In this document: one piece after another, positions 34,230-51,627 of the stretch | Position numbering within the stretch: position 1 is the stretch's first letter | Layout: each line of letters begins with the position of its first letter | Assembly (NCBI GenBank): GCA_947034895.1 | Contig: OX344764.1 | Coordinates: forward strand, 10,292,001-10,356,000 | Length of the DNA stretch: 64,000 bases | DNA from: Rhytidiadelphus loreus | Taxonomy: Eukaryota > Streptophyta > Bryopsida > Hypnales > Hylocomiaceae | Reading direction: 5' to 3' | Program-made: the position numbers and the translations under genes | Notes under the pieces: generated by a model | Databases searched by the model: none | The model's input: the letters and a program-made list of their open reading frames with translations, nothing else | What the model was told of the DNA's origin: nothing

Positions 34230-34685
34230 AGGGGCAAAATGCATGTTAGTTTTCTAATGTTAAGAGTTGTTGGTAGATGAGACTCAAATACATCGAATCT
34301 TAAGGGAAAATCATATTGCCAGTTCTTTCAATTTTTTTTATAGAGCATAGTAAAATGCTGTAAATTGATTATGCTTATACATGTGATATACTTTAGTCCC
34401 ATATTTTTTCTATGAGCACAATTTTAAAGTTGACTTGTAAGAAGACAATTAGATGACTTCAAAATTTTAAAGTCCTTGTAGCTGAATATTATAATCTTTC
34501 AATCCATTATTGTTGTATTTTTTCTTTCTCTAATGTTTTTGTTTTCTAAGTGATTCATGACACATCTAGTTTAAGTTTGTACAATTACAATGCAAAACAA
34601 TTAGTAAATATGATTAAAGTTTAGGATTTTTGTATAGTTTGGAACAAATTCCAAGACATTTAAAAAGGACTTTTGAGTTGCCCCC
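34230..34685 (+). repeat. Diverged relative of the TTAA element at 51.6 kb
   Basis: It is colinear with 51830-52260: shared 'gactcaaatac'-like, 'tataatctttca.tccat', 'tctagtttgaatt'-like and 'agcaaattccaagaa'-like blocks. Neither TTAA terminus is preserved here. Confidence 0.5.
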
Positions 34686-35737
34686 CATTTATAAAGTCTA
34701 GTGCGTGCCATTTTAGAATTTAAATATTCAAAATACTAAGTATCTTATTCATTGTGTTCACTTTGGAGTGAGGGTCAAGTTTTCTTTTGTTGTTATTACT
34801 TCTCAATTTTACTTAAAATAAAAGTGAATATTTGAAAATGTAAAATAACATTTTTGACTAATTGTATGTAAGAGGTTTCAACTCAAACACCCTATGGATG
34901 TTGGTGAAGCTTACTATTCAATCAAAATTATTCCAATGACCTTTTTATAGAAGCATCCAAAAGTGTTATTTTTTTTGGTTTTGCAATCTACTATAATCAA
35001 ATTCTAAACTTAGCTTTTTTTTAATGGATTGATAGCTACCTCAAGAGAAATCCAACCCAATTTGTTTCTTAATTTTTTGACACTTGATAAATATTTTATT
35101 AATTTTCAAAGTTGAAAGTATAAGGTACCTATACATGCATGCCACTAAACTCCCCCCAAACGGACACCCTTGAAGCACAAATGCTTCAACTCTCATTGGA
35201 TGCCTCAAAGATTTCTTTAACTTTCATTAGATGTCCTTAATAGCATGTGGTGTTTTTTGGTTATAGTAAGTGGGCATTCAAGGTCAAAAATTGGGTGGTG
35301 TATAATAGAATAAGGTAGAATTGGGTGTCGCTACCTTAGTCACCAAGGATGCTCTGGGTTTAAAACTTGAAAGTTACACAACCAACTTTTTCTTTGCCTA
35401 GCTTGTACTTCATATCTACTCCTTCTATTCTATACTAATACCAGTCCCTTCTAGTTTTTTCATTTATCCCAAATTACTTGTTTCCTTGACTTCAAACTTG
35501 ATTTTAGGGTTGAAGATGATTTGTTTTGTGTTGATGTTAATCAATGAAATGGAGTCTGAGAAGTCTAGTTTATTATTCACTTTACAAAAAAAAGAATTCT
35601 AAAAATTGAATTTCCTTATAATAATTTGAAGTTGCCTGGTTCAAAGATTCAACAACATTAAACTTTTTTCATCGAATCTATTGAATTCCAAGCTGTTCTT
35701 GTGCAAATCTAAATACACGAAGTGGGCAAGGTACAGT

Positions 35738-36135
35738 AGAACCATCCATTCTTGGCTAGGGATCTATATCCAACTTGTAGGATGCAGCTATTTCCAACCA
35801 AAGCTAGTACAAATTTCCAACCAAAGTTTGGAATGTGATTTTTTTTGCTTTTCAAGATTGGAACTAATAAGGTCATGACACATGTCCTCAAGTAGTGAGC
35901 AAGAAAGTAGGAAGTAGTGAACAGAAAAGTAGTTCTTGAATGAATGGAATTGAAAGAGTCTATACATTGGGTATAGATCGTGATGAACTTTGGGCTTCCA
36001 AGACTCATAGTAATTTCAATTCAAGGCATAAAATTACCAAAAAAATTGCAATCCCCATGATTTCTATCCTCCTACATGGTAGAAAATTTACAGTATCTTA
36101 TATTGCTCTAGAACATGTGCAAAATCACTTGAGTG
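35738..36135. repeat. Dispersed repeat (partner at 1.6-2.0 kb)
   Basis: It aligns with 1615-1985 in the same orientation; 'gagcaagaaagtaggaagta' and 'ataaaattaccaaaa' are identical blocks. A short internal duplication ('tttccaaccaaag') occurs in this copy only. Confidence 0.6.
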
Positions 36136-36457
36136 GTCAACTATAGGTGATTCTACCATAGTTGCATTGGATGATTTTTTCTTTGTAAAACCTATCTTTA
36201 TTTAAATGCAGCAATTTGTATCTATTGTAACCTCTTACTTTCTAATCTTTCCATTATTGCAATTGATAGCCTTGTTCACTTGTTTTGTACTTGAGCAAAC
36301 ACATTGCAAATTCACTATCGAATCATTTAATCATGACATGCATTAAAAAATCATTATCAAATCCTTAATGCTTTTATTACTACAAAAGGACTAATATTAT
36401 GGACATCATGTACTATGTGGAAGAAACAATTTTAGAACCTCTACGCAAAAAGACTTT

Positions 36458-36610
36458 GACCCTTCATAAATTTTGTGCACATTATCCAAATGTCACGTTC
36501 TTTGGTGCGTTGGAACCTCCTTTCACTTCCCAATAAGAAAATTATGAAAATTTGGCCAATCTAATAATAGCAACTAGGCACATTAGCAAAAGTAAATTAT
36601 CCCACCTTAG
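36458..36610 (+). repeat. Dispersed ~150-bp repeat, copy 3
   Basis: It has 'ttctttggtgcgttggaacc' followed by 'caataagaaaattatgaaaa', matching the copies at 20.5 and 40.4 kb. Confidence 0.65.
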
Positions 36611-37282
36611 AAATATCCAGAGCCAAAGTATAATGGAGGGATTGCCAAAAATTTGTACCCTATTCTACAAATCTTATTGAAACGATTTCCACATGCAAAG
36701 TTGTGAACACACTGGAGTGCATTCAGAAGCCCATTTCTCCCTCAGGACAGCGTCAACAGGCGCACAACAAAGAAATGAAGCAAAGCATGGGTACACTTGC
36801 TGGCCACAAATAGCAAACAATTCCCACCTAAAAAATGTATGTAAATAAGTTACTAATCCTGCACACCACCATGGGCTAACGGAGAAAACGCAGACAGTAG
36901 AGCATAGAGAGCAACTACAGGAGGAGCTTCCAAAAGAGCCACAGCACTGGAGGTAACTTATTACTTAGAGAGCAGCTGCAAAAACCACAGCTTACAGATA
37001 CGATTTTTATTTAAAAAAATTGCGCCTTCCATTTAGAAATCCATCCATTCTATACAGACAGTTACAACCGCTACAACTACAAACACAGGTAAACCTCCTC
37101 ATAACATTCTTGAACTTCCGGGCAGGGAGTTGAGTCCCATGAACTGAGGATCCTTTCACTGTAGAAAGTCTTGAATTCAAGCTTGTCCATGACTGACAAA
37201 GGCATAATTCTTGCACAATGACACTGTAGAATGACGACCCCCTGCCTCCCTACTATTCAAGACTTTTTCAATGCAAAGAAAT

Positions 37283-38353
37283 TTACACCTTATTCAACCC
37301 TCCCCCGTTTGACCTCATCGGCAACGGCGACACGTCTTCCAGTTCCGCTTCCTCCAGTGATTCCAAGGAAACAATAGGCCCTTTGAGCGGCATATACTCC
37401 CCCAAGTACCCATCCAAATGCTCCGACAACAACCCCCTGTCAATATTCTCCAAATGCACCGACTTGCACACAAAGTACACAATCGTCTGTACCACAATCC
37501 CCAGCACCGTCACCACCGTCCACAGCCCCAGCAACGCCACTCCCAGCACCACTCTCCCGAATCCACTCTCCACACGGTGATAAGGCGACCTCACGAACAC
37601 ATTAAACAGCGTCAACACCACGACGGTGGCCACTGTATAAATGAGTATCATCACCCACCCCACCCACCTCTTGCCCTCGATGAGATCCGCGCTTTTCTTT
37701 ATCGCACTAATCCCGTAACTATCCTCCAACACCGTCACCACACTCGCCAGATGCCAAACCAAATAAATGTACACCAACAAGCAGTAAAACATCACCATCA
37801 ATGGGATGAAGAGCACAGTGAAGGGAATTCCTGTCCGCAATTGAAGCAACAGCAGCATGACGATGATGAAAACGAAGGCGACGTTGTAGAGGAAGACGAG
37901 GATGTGTGCCCATAGAAAAGTCATGAACAAGCGCTTCCAGACTTTGGGCACCACACTTAAGATTTTCTTGTAGGATAAGCCTTTGCTGGTGTAGATGCTG
38001 GCCACGGTGTAGACGATGGAAGCCGTGGAGAGAAGAGAAAAGGCCAAGACGAAGATGGCGTAGATGATGGTGATGATGCCTAAGCCGAAAAACTCGCTGT
38101 CCAGGACGGATTGGGTGTGAGCTGCGGCAGAGGAGCCGGCGCTTTCTGTTTCAAGCTCGTGCTCGTTGCGGTTGATCTTGCGGAGTAAAGGGTCGGAGAG
38201 CAAGCCGTGGCAGAACATGATGGCGCCCAAGGGGAGGACTAAAGTGAGGCCGAGGGAGAGGAAGAGACGGACGTGGAGCTTGGTGATGGTGTAGGCTTCT
38301 TTGCAGATGCCGACGACGCCTAAGGTTCGCATTTCATCGAGCTCCGTCTCCAT
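37283..38353 (-). CDS. Multi-pass membrane protein of a plant-specific uncharacterised family
   Basis: A single uninterrupted exon encodes 356 residues. The N terminus (LGVVGICKEAYTI) is a short amphipathic-looking segment, followed by about six hydrophobic helices: roughly 28-50, 88-118, 143-170, 175-200, 229-253 and 266-297. The loop between helices 1 and 2 is polar with a Ser/Ala stretch; a conserved-looking cytosolic motif VLEDSYGISAIKKSADLI follows helix 4; the C-terminal tail is hydrophilic and acidic. The overall plan resembles a plant family I associate with Arabidopsis AT1G26650/AT1G69430/AT4G19950-like proteins, whose function is not established; that assignment is from memory and moderate. 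The start is the first ATG of the frame. A repeat-rich segment (38650-39345) lies upstream. Confidence 0.85.
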   Translation of the reverse strand: METELDEMRTLGVVGICKEAYTITKLHVRLFLSLGLTLVLPLGAIMFCHGLLSDPLLRKINRNEHELETESAGSSAAAHTQSVLDSEFFGLGIITIIYAIFVLAFSLLSTASIVYTVASIYTSKGLSYKKILSVVPKVWKRLFMTFLWAHILVFLYNVAFVFIIVMLLLLQLRTGIPFTVLFIPLMVMFYCLLVYIYLVWHLASVVTVLEDSYGISAIKKSADLIEGKRWVGWVMILIYTVATVVVLTLFNVFVRSPYHRVESGFGRVVLGVALLGLWTVVTVLGIVVQTIVYFVCKSVHLENIDRGLLSEHLDGYLGEYMPLKGPIVSLESLEEAELEDVSPLPMRSNGGGLNKV

Positions 38354-38649
38354 TTTCGAAAACTCGGTTGACCGTGACCTAGAATATATTGACAGAAATC
38401 GGTGTCACCCTGCGTGCTTGGAAAGAGGTAGCAACAAGCAATTCAATGGACTGGCATGCGGAGTCGTATGCTTTCCAATCTTGTCGCTTGAGAGTAGTAT
38501 GATGACTCGAGATTCACCAAGCAATCCTGGACTTCAACGAAACGCCTCCTGTGTGAATCACAGGTCCAGAAAGAATAAGCTTAGAATCACCACAAAATGT
38601 CGCCATGACAGCGATAGAGCTAGGGTTTGATGGAGAAATAGAACAAAAC

Positions 38650-39345
38650 CCACAGTCGCTAATACTGAAGTCTCCACACAAAGTCAAATCAACTGACGAC
38701 TAGGGCAAAACGAGAAGAACAGGTTATTCCAAAGACAAAATACCCACCCCAAAACCGAAAATCGGGTAGTACTGAAGACTCCGGTCACACAAAATCAAGT
38801 CAATGAAAACTAGGGCAACCGAAAATTGGTAGTCCTGTAGTCTCCACTCGGAAGCAAGTCAAATGAAAAGAGGTGCAAAACTGGAAGAACGAATCACAAA
38901 GACGAAACACCTACCCCTAACCGAAAATCGGTAGTACTCTCGACTCCACGCAAATTCAAGTCAAATGAAAACTAGGGCAACCGAAAATCGGTAGTCCTGT
39001 AATCTCCAATCCAAAGCAAGGCAAATGAAAAGTAGCGCAAAACTTCACAGATTCAAAACACACAAAATCACCCTACACCGAAAGTCGGTGGCACTGTACA
39101 CACCACACCAAATCAAATCAAATCAAGTCAAGTCAAGTCAAATAAAATAAGGGCAAAATGAGAAGACCATATCACAGACACAAGACACACACACACACAC
39201 ACACACACACTTATCCTTTCCTTTCCACAATAAACCAAGTCCATTGAAAACTAGGGCTCAACGAGAAGAACAAGTCACAGACCCCAAAACACCCACCTCA
39301 ACCCTGAATATCGGCAAAAACACTCTACACCTTAGTCTCCACACA
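38650..39345. repeat. Imperfect tandem repeat upstream of the membrane-protein gene
   Basis: Units of about 60 and 100 bp repeat blocks such as CCGAAAATCGGTAGT, 'actccac', 'caagtcaaatgaaaactag' and 'gggcaa'. The CCGAAAATCGG block is itself nearly palindromic. The array begins about 300 nt upstream of the start codon, so it may overlap the leader or promoter. Confidence 0.75.
39185..39210. repeat. (AC)13 microsatellite
   Basis: Thirteen uninterrupted AC units within the repeat-rich region upstream of the membrane-protein gene; likely polymorphic. A pentanucleotide run (CAAAT/CAAGT) lies at about 39116-39146. Confidence 0.95.
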
Positions 39346-41610
39346 AAATCTAGACAAATGAGAACAAGAGCAAAGACACGTACCTGCCAAACGATGAGTA
39401 CCCTAGCTCAGTGACAGCGACGACAAGAGAAGTGCAATCAGGAGCAGGACCAACAAATGATGTTGCCCGCGCCGAACTACTGAGTGATGAGCTCCCAACG
39501 AACCGACTTGCACGAGGGGTTCGAGGAAGGTCCTTCCGACTTGCACGGAAGTCAAGAATGTACAGTACCCCACCACTCAAGACTGACTGACTGGACTTCG
39601 AAATAAAATAAAACTTAACTATCTTACTGGGTGATGACTATTGAAGCCAGGGAGGGATCACAAGGAAACGTCACCCTGGATATGATGGACTTCAGTCTGA
39701 AAGGGCGAACAACTTAGCAACAAATCTGTCCACGGTTCCTTTTTTTCAAGCTTCTGAGAAAATGACTTAGGATTGCAAACAGCAATGAACGATTTCCAAT
39801 TACTGTGGTTTTGAAACTACTGGGGCCTAAAAGTATAGAGTAGGGTAGGTAGTAAACGGTGTAAGTTGCAAGATCTGTGATGAGTTTTCCAATAGAAAGA
39901 GTGATGTGTAACTATGGCAGACAATCATGACAAAGGATCATGAGATTGGTTCTGGTCCTTGTTTAGAAAGACCTTTGTAGATGCATCGTTATGATGTGTT
40001 TGCTGTGAAAGCCAAAAGGCTGAGGCGCAAGCCCCCCTTCACATTAAAAAATCACAAGTTTAAGTCCCGGAATTGGAAGGGGACCGTGATGATGATGGGT
40101 TTGCTTGAGAGTCTTGTTATTTCCAGATTACACTTCGGAGACTAAGGGTGGCGGTTACTCTGTTCCGTCGGAGACTCGGTGTAAGAACTCATCCAGGCGG
40201 TTACAGGTTTGTTTAACAAAATGGGTACAACGCACCCTGTCCAAAATCGCCACTCGCCACCATCACTGTCAAAAAACTCCATGTGTACATCTCCAAAATC
40301 AAAATGCCAATTGTATTCAATATTATGTGAAAAGCTTTGAATGGCACAATACGTAGTTTGTAACATCCTCGGACCCTACCAATAAAACAATTTAGAGCAT
40401 ACGTTGACTCCTCATAACTTTTGCATATGATATCCAAATGTCACATTCTCTGGTGTGGTGGAACGTCCCTTCACATGCCAACAAGAAAATATGAGAATTT
40501 GACCACTACAATATTAGTACCTACGCACAGTAGCGAAAACCGGAGGTTTTGGAGGTATCCACCTTAGACTTGGATATCGAAAATATGCATGCTTTCTGAA
40601 ATCGGTATAGAATGAGTGTCGCTTGCCTATAAGATATCTACAAATTGCTAAGCGCAACTGGTTCCTCTCATTACAACTCTCCAACTCGGTGCATTCCTCC
40701 TACTGCACAGTCATGTCTTGAACCAGGTACGAGGAAGTCGGCTTCGCAGCCCTGTGAAGTGGGCTCATTTACAATACTATCGATGTATCCCATGGTTGAA
40801 GCGGTCATGCATCTGAACATTGTTCTTGCGTCCAGTTGCAGCGCCTGTCCACGTTCTTTGCCCTAGATACACACATTCCTTTCACCCTGTCTGCCTTCCT
40901 GATGTGAAAGGTGACTCGAGAGAAGCATTGCTGAAACCCTAAACAGAGTTGTACACTATCAATATCCAGGCAATTCCGAATGTCAGGCTCTGATCATTTT
41001 CCTCTTCTCTTGCCAGGTTCTGTGCAATGTTCTAAAACGTTGGACATGGAAACCCCTGGAGCCACTTCTGCACAAAAATCGGGCTCACAGGCATCTAGCT
41101 TCGGTAGCAATACAAAAGCTGTGGTGCAACACGAAATTGAGATCGACATTCGCTTCACAGCAGAGATCAAATGTGCAATATAGAATAGAGATGATTCATC
41201 AGCTGTTCATACCAAGTTCACAAAATCACTTAAGTCATTCCATGTGACAGTCGTTCCAGCCCTCTGCGTAACGCAGTCCAAAAAGCAGCCATACATGTCT
41301 AGCAGCGGTGCTTTCACATCAGTTAGCCGAAAACTTAGTTATCCGCTACAAGAATCTACCCGTATGGAAGTACGTACATATCTATATGTAATAAACTACA
41401 GTAAAATCAAAAGGAATCCTGCTCAAACCTGACTTGGAAGGAGTAATGTGGGTATAAACAAGCACTAAAACACTATGAGTTGCATCCAGCAGCACCGTAA
41501 TTAATTGGCCAAATGGGAAAATGACCACATTCCACAACTTTGGACGCATTTCTACACGTAACAGTTCCAAGTTCTGACAAAGATGAAGCACCTTGGTCAC
41601 CTGCAATCGT
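39346..41610. other. Intergenic region; part is the LACS 3' UTR
   Basis: 39350-39600 is fairly GC-balanced and could contain the first transcribed exon of the membrane-protein gene, but no splice pair can be proven. One copy of the 150-bp repeat family sits at 40408-40566. The last few hundred nt before 41611 are probably LACS 3' UTR on the minus strand. Small open frames have no features. Confidence 0.45.
40408..40566 (+). repeat. Dispersed ~150-bp repeat, copy 4
   Basis: It contains 'cataacttttgcatatgata', 'tccaaatgtcacattctctg' and 'aacaagaaaatatgag', matching copies 1-3. Confidence 0.65.
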
Positions 41611-46647
<5,037 letters not shown>

Positions 46648-48440
46648 TTGAGTGAGGCGTTCCACGCAGCAAACACCTTGATGTAACTACCGTACAAGCA
46701 GGACCTAAACCTGCAAGAATGCGCCATTGCGACAACGTCAGTGAAAGCTACCAAGTTACAATGGCCTACAAACGACAAAATACGCCGAAATGCCTGCGAC
46801 CAACAGATGTAGTATGTTCTGAAGATCATCACTAGAGGACAAATAAAACGAATTCTCAAAATTGGACCAAAGCCAATGTACTAATCTCATGTACAAGTCA
46901 AATACAATCGATGCAGTAGCAGGATCTTCCCACTCATTCTGTTTTTTCATCATCTCAACATGGATCCGTCAATTAACCATAAATCAAACCAAACAGAGGT
47001 GTAATCAACATCCAAGACCTGGAGACACTTCTATCTACTCAGACCTGCACCACAGTGTTTGACGGTATTTAAAAGTTCAATCTCACTCTTCAAAACTTGT
47101 ATACTTACGTGAGATATGTGGGTTTTGCATTGCAAACAGTAGATCGGTGCTGAATGAGAAAGCAGGTTCCAGATCTACACTTCGAGAAAATCTTTAAATG
47201 GTTATTTCAATCCTTTCTTAAAATCTGTTGTTCTTTGCCTTGCATTCATCGAGACATTCCAAGTAATTCTGCATAGGGCTGCCCCCAGGTACAAACAATC
47301 TCAAAAATCCAGTGTCCGAGCCCATTCCGTGGGCTACAAAGAAATCATAAATTTAATTCATCATATCGGTAATTTAACTTATTTCGATCCAAAAAACAAG
47401 AAATTCCTCAGATGCACTTTCCTCTAAAATATACAACCTTCCTTCCACGAAGGTTTCGCACAGGCCACATCAATAACCAAACCAAAATCATAATCAGCAG
47501 ATTAAGGAGATGACGTTGACAACTCAAAATTCATCATAAGAGTAATTTAACCTAAATCGACAAAATCGATAGAAGAAACCAGAAACAATTCGACAATTTC
47601 AGATACGATGCTATACACCCTCCCATTCACGAAAATTTCATGCAACTCTAGTCAATGACCTAGCACTCACGCAAACAAGAAGCCCGAACATGAGAAGTAA
47701 ATGAATCAACAAACCCCGACTCCCAGAATAAAACAACCGACATCCAAATACACCGTAAGGAATCACCAAACCCTGTCGGAGCCGTCCAAAAGCGAATATT
47801 CATAATTCACCCCCTCTCACCACAAAATTAGCAAGAAACACGCCGCGGGGACTCAACAGAGCCGGAATTACAATCGGTGTGCGTCCGGACCAAATTTGAC
47901 CTCCAATTCAATTTCAATTCAATGCAGCCGAAGCGAGACAGGGACGGAGCGAAGGCACGAAAGGCAAACAAGGGAGAAGGGAAACCTCCGACATCCAACA
48001 ACCAAATCCACTACAAAAGAATCACCAAAACCCTACCCGAGCCGTCCAAAGCATCTTCCAAAAGCCAATATTCAAAAATGTATCCCCTCTCACCACAAGA
48101 TTAGCAAGAACCACGCCCCGGGGAAGCAGGCACACTGGCACGGCCGGAATTTCAAACGGAATTTGGCAAATTCGAGCTCCAATTCAATCCAAAAAGTCAC
48201 GAAAAACTGCAAAGGGGGAAGCGAAAACGTACACGCATACGGAGCAAGAGATGATGGCCGGTAGAACACTGCAAGCAGCAAGTGACGGAGTGTGGTGGAG
48301 CTTGTTATAAGCTTATGAGAGAGCTGCGAAACCGCACATTGAGGGTCCGGATTTGGGGACCGAACCAGCTTGAACGAACGAAGAGGACGAAGAGGAAACT
48401 CTCGCAGCGACGATAGCGTCAACACGTGGTGCTTCCTGGA
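46648..48440 (-). promoter_or_regulatory. LACS leader and upstream region
   Basis: No other gene is seen between the LACS start codon and about 48.4 kb. A CAG acceptor-like site (CTTGCAG, about 46718-46712 on the minus strand) suggests a spliced leader, but the partner donor is not resolved. The upstream part holds a 250-bp tandem duplication (47737-48215). The open frames at 47877-48264 change frame between the two units and are not coding. Confidence 0.45.
47737..48215. repeat. 250-bp tandem duplication in the LACS upstream region
   Basis: Unit A (47737-47986) and unit B (47988-48215) share CCGACATCCAA, 'gagccgtccaaa', 'cccctctcaccacaa' and 'ttagcaagaa.cacgcc' in order, with moderate divergence. 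The units lie in the presumed LACS promoter, leader or first intron. Confidence 0.8.
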
Positions 48441-48687
48441 AACGCCACTCGCGAGTTCGTGCTTTGCTCCTCTATTTTTTTAAATTTGGGTAAGCAAGCG
48501 CATAAAGCCACGTGGTGTCCTGGCATTGGGCGTTCCGTTAGATAGAGGGTGGGGCTTTTATTGGGGGCCCCCGGCATTATAGTGCCTGATTGGTCCAGAA
48601 AAAAATAAATTTAATGACTAGAAAATGGCTACAAATCATGGTCCATAAATAGGGATAATCACATCTTCTTCACCAAGCACTTCGAGA

Positions 48688-48912
48688 ATGGAAAATGAAA
48701 AGTTGCTGAGGGTTTGGAGGAGTCAATGGGAAGTTGTGGTGGATGAAGAAAGTGTGACACCTTTGAAAGATGTGTCAACGGTGGAGACTGAAATAAATGA
48801 AGAATCCATTAATCTGGACGTGAGGATGGAGGTCATTGCCTTGGTTCACAGAGTCAATGAGCTACAAGTTGCATCAAATGTTGCAATGTGCCAAATGCAA
48901 CAACTAAGGTAA
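48688..48912 (+). CDS. Possible small protein or element-borne frame, 74 residues
   Basis: An ATG-initiated frame of 74 codons follows AT-rich sequence at the edge of a gene desert. It is acidic and predicted helical (VRMEVIALVHRVNELQVAS could form a short amphipathic helix or coiled coil). I do not recognise it. A 48-bp foldback begins 37 nt after the stop, so the frame may belong to a transposable element. Length alone does not prove coding, and conservation or transcripts would be needed to accept it. Confidence 0.2.
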   Translation: MENEKLLRVWRSQWEVVVDEESVTPLKDVSTVETEINEESINLDVRMEVIALVHRVNELQVASNVAMCQMQQLR

Positions 48913-48948
48913 AAGTGGCAGTGGAAGGTGAAACTGCAAAACACAAAG

Positions 48949-49044
48949 GAATATTCTTAGCAGGCTATATCTTCTGCACTCCCAATCTTCACCTCTAGAG
49001 GTGAAGACTAGGAGTGCGGAAGATATAGCCAGCTAAGAATATTT
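48949..49044. repeat. Near-perfect 48-bp foldback with no loop
   Basis: The left arm (48949-48996) pairs with the right arm (48997-49044) with only a handful of mismatches; the centre is ACCTCT/AGAGGT. Transcribed on either strand it forms a long, nearly continuous hairpin of the size of a small plant miRNA precursor or a foldback MITE. No flanking target duplication was identified. Confidence 0.9.
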
Positions 49045-51623
49045 TGTTGTAAAGGGCCAACATGAAGCCAACTCTAAACCACCACATCTCCATTCTCTAT
49101 TCTCCAAGTGCTAAGTGAAGAAGGTGTATTTATCCCAAATGCAAATGGCTAGGATGAACTTACAATTACAAGATTGGCTAAGGTAACTACACCTAAAATT
49201 GCACCCTTCCTAAAATTGAACACTATAGATTCTTGCCTAAAATGTACTCCCACTATTTATGAGACTCTATGATCGCTTTTAAAAACACCTATTTTCCATC
49301 ACTTTGAAAAATTCATAGTTTATTCATATGGTGTCCAAAAAATGCATTCTAAGAGAATCTAGAATCCCCTTTTCACTACCAATAGGATCCCATACAAAAA
49401 TTGTAATATAATAATGGGAACCATGTTGAATTGCTTAATCATGAAATTTTAGGTGTAGTTATTTTATAATGCTTCACTTTTTATTAACAATTTGTACAAG
49501 ATGGAAACTATAAGGACAACACCTTCGTGCTAATCCAATCAAGAATGCTTCTAATTGATTTGCACAAATATATAGCACCTTTGCGACTAGTGGTCTTTAG
49601 GAAGTTCCCTCAATCAATGCAAAAGGTAGGCTATGATGATCACCAACACAAGCACATTTTTACTTTTTTAGTGGACGAATCTCCGACAAGAAATATATTA
49701 TTGATTGTCCAAGATTGCTCTCATGAGCATCAAAGATTTAAGTGTGCAACCAACTGCATCATATAGTTAAAGTACATAAATTGTACACTATTGATATTCA
49801 TTGTTTTCGCATTGATTTAGTGCGTAAAAATACACTGAGTCAATGCAATTATGGTACAAACCTATGAAACAACGATAACTACACGATAATTGTTGCCAAA
49901 TCGTAGGGTCTAAACTTTGTGATGATGTACTTGTGTTATAAATTTTCATTCTAAAACCAACAAGAGTCCTACATTTAGGTGGTATTAGGTTAGCGGTTGG
50001 TATTGGGTATGCCTACGTTAGCAATAGTAGGAGCTCTCTCCTCTTCCGCTTTCCGGCATCTAGCGTCCACCGACTCTTACTATAAGAAACCCGTGTTTTA
50101 TGTGACGTTTTCATCGTTTTTGTGACGGATTTTAGTGAATGTCCAATAAAACAACTTGTGTTTTTGTATCAATAATAACGTCCAACATAACATCTAGATA
50201 CAACCTATTAGAAGCAAGTTAAAAGACAAAATATAGATAACAACTTCAAATTATACTTAAGAAAGAAAAATCATAGAAATGGCACTACAAATTAAAGTCA
50301 CAATTTGAGTCTTTTAAAACCTTCAAGAGGGTCAAAGCTTCAATCTTGATTTTTCACCGTAAAGCAACATAGATCTCAAGTAGTAGGTAGAAACCTCAAC
50401 CCAATTCAAATCATGAAGCCTAATAATAAATTATATACCAACACAAAGTATATCACAATAGTCTCAAAAGTTGAACTTGGTGCTCTACAAGTATAAATGG
50501 CATTTGAGCCATTGCAAGTTCATTCCACCACTACATGTCATATTTGATGGCTTATTGCTAACTTTGAAATGAACTTATACATATGGTCTCCAAGTAATGC
50601 ATGCTATGGTAGAAGGCTCAAAAAGTATCCATCTAAGGAAAACAACCCTTTGCGGAGAAATTTGCCTATGAAAATATTTAGTACATTTTTTTCGTAGGAA
50701 GAGAAATGAAGAACATGTCAATGGTAATTTCAATAAAAAAATATTTTGATTGTGGAAGAATTAGAAATGATTTTTCAAAGTGACAGGGCTCATAGACTCC
50801 AACAAGTATCAATGAAAACATGACTTTCAATAGAGCAAGTGAATCCAGGAAGTGATAATATGATGCTTAAGATGTTCTTGTGAGTCCTTAATGTGTACAC
50901 TTGATGTCAAAAATGATGCCATGGCATGTCTACACTCCCCACTATAAAGGCTAACTAGTCATTACTTCAATTCACTTCAATAAGAATTTATTGCACTCCG
51001 TTAAGTGCACTTTAGATTTTGCTTAAGCTTAAGGTAGTTAAGAACTCATTTATGAGCAAAGAGCACAGTCACACTCTAGTCACTCCTTTCACCTAAGAAA
51101 TACTCTAAAACCATGCACATAGGACAGTAGTTTATGACGACAGAGAGTTTCTTCCACATGAACATTCCTCTACACAATTTTTGGCACTTTTGTAGGGGCA
51201 GTTCTTATTGATTGAGAGGTTTTCGAGCCTTTTCCTATAGAGTGTGTTACAATCTTCTTTCACTCACCAATAAGACACAATAAAATTAAATTTTCAAATA
51301 ATAGTAATCTACTATAGAGCTTCATTAGTAGTTACTAATGCAATGATTGCGAATGTTATTAATGCAATGACCTTCTATAATGTAATAACCTCTCTAATGT
51401 AATATAGTCAACAAGTCCTAGCCCTAAACTTTAAGTTGTTTGATAAACGTTGTAATCCTACAAGTTTAAGAATTATGTATATAAATTGGAAGAGTTGTCA
51501 TTCAATTATTGAAGTCTATAATTATAGCAAGGGCAAATTTTTATTTTTCTTCCCAATTCATATTCAAGTCAATCTTTTTTGTATGGCTCTTGTGGCACTT
51601 TGTAGTATTGAACTCCTTCAAGT
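49045..51623. other. Intergenic DNA, no supported gene
   Basis: AT-rich. A stretch at about 50030-50160 ('acgttttcatcgtttttgtg' type) resembles sequence near transposon ends, but no paired terminus was found. A 79-codon frame at 49527-49766 has no features. Confidence 0.5.
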
Positions 51624-51627
51624 TTAA

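Larger units (their letters stand above)
34686..37282. other. Intergenic DNA with dispersed repeats
   Basis: It contains the partner of the 1.6 kb repeat (35738-36135) and one copy of the 150-bp family (36458-36610). The segment from about 36650 to 37282 is less AT-rich and probably includes the 3' UTR of the membrane-protein gene on the minus strand. No other gene is supported. Confidence 0.5.

Noticed and set aside
37418..37915. 165-codon plus-strand frame, His/Gln-rich
   Set aside because: Antisense shadow of the single-exon membrane-protein gene.
40050..40090. tRNA-like T-arm ('aagtttaagtcccggaattg')
   Set aside because: No A-box, acceptor stem or cloverleaf can be built around it; at most a SINE-like or chance match.
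46648..46665. LACS start at 46665 (six residues longer)
   Set aside because: The codon there is GTG, not ATG; the first ATG after the upstream in-frame stop is at 46647.
50080..50160. Second CACTA end ('actataagaaacccgtg')
   Set aside because: No matching inverted terminus or 3-bp duplication was found downstream; the match to CACTA ends is weak.
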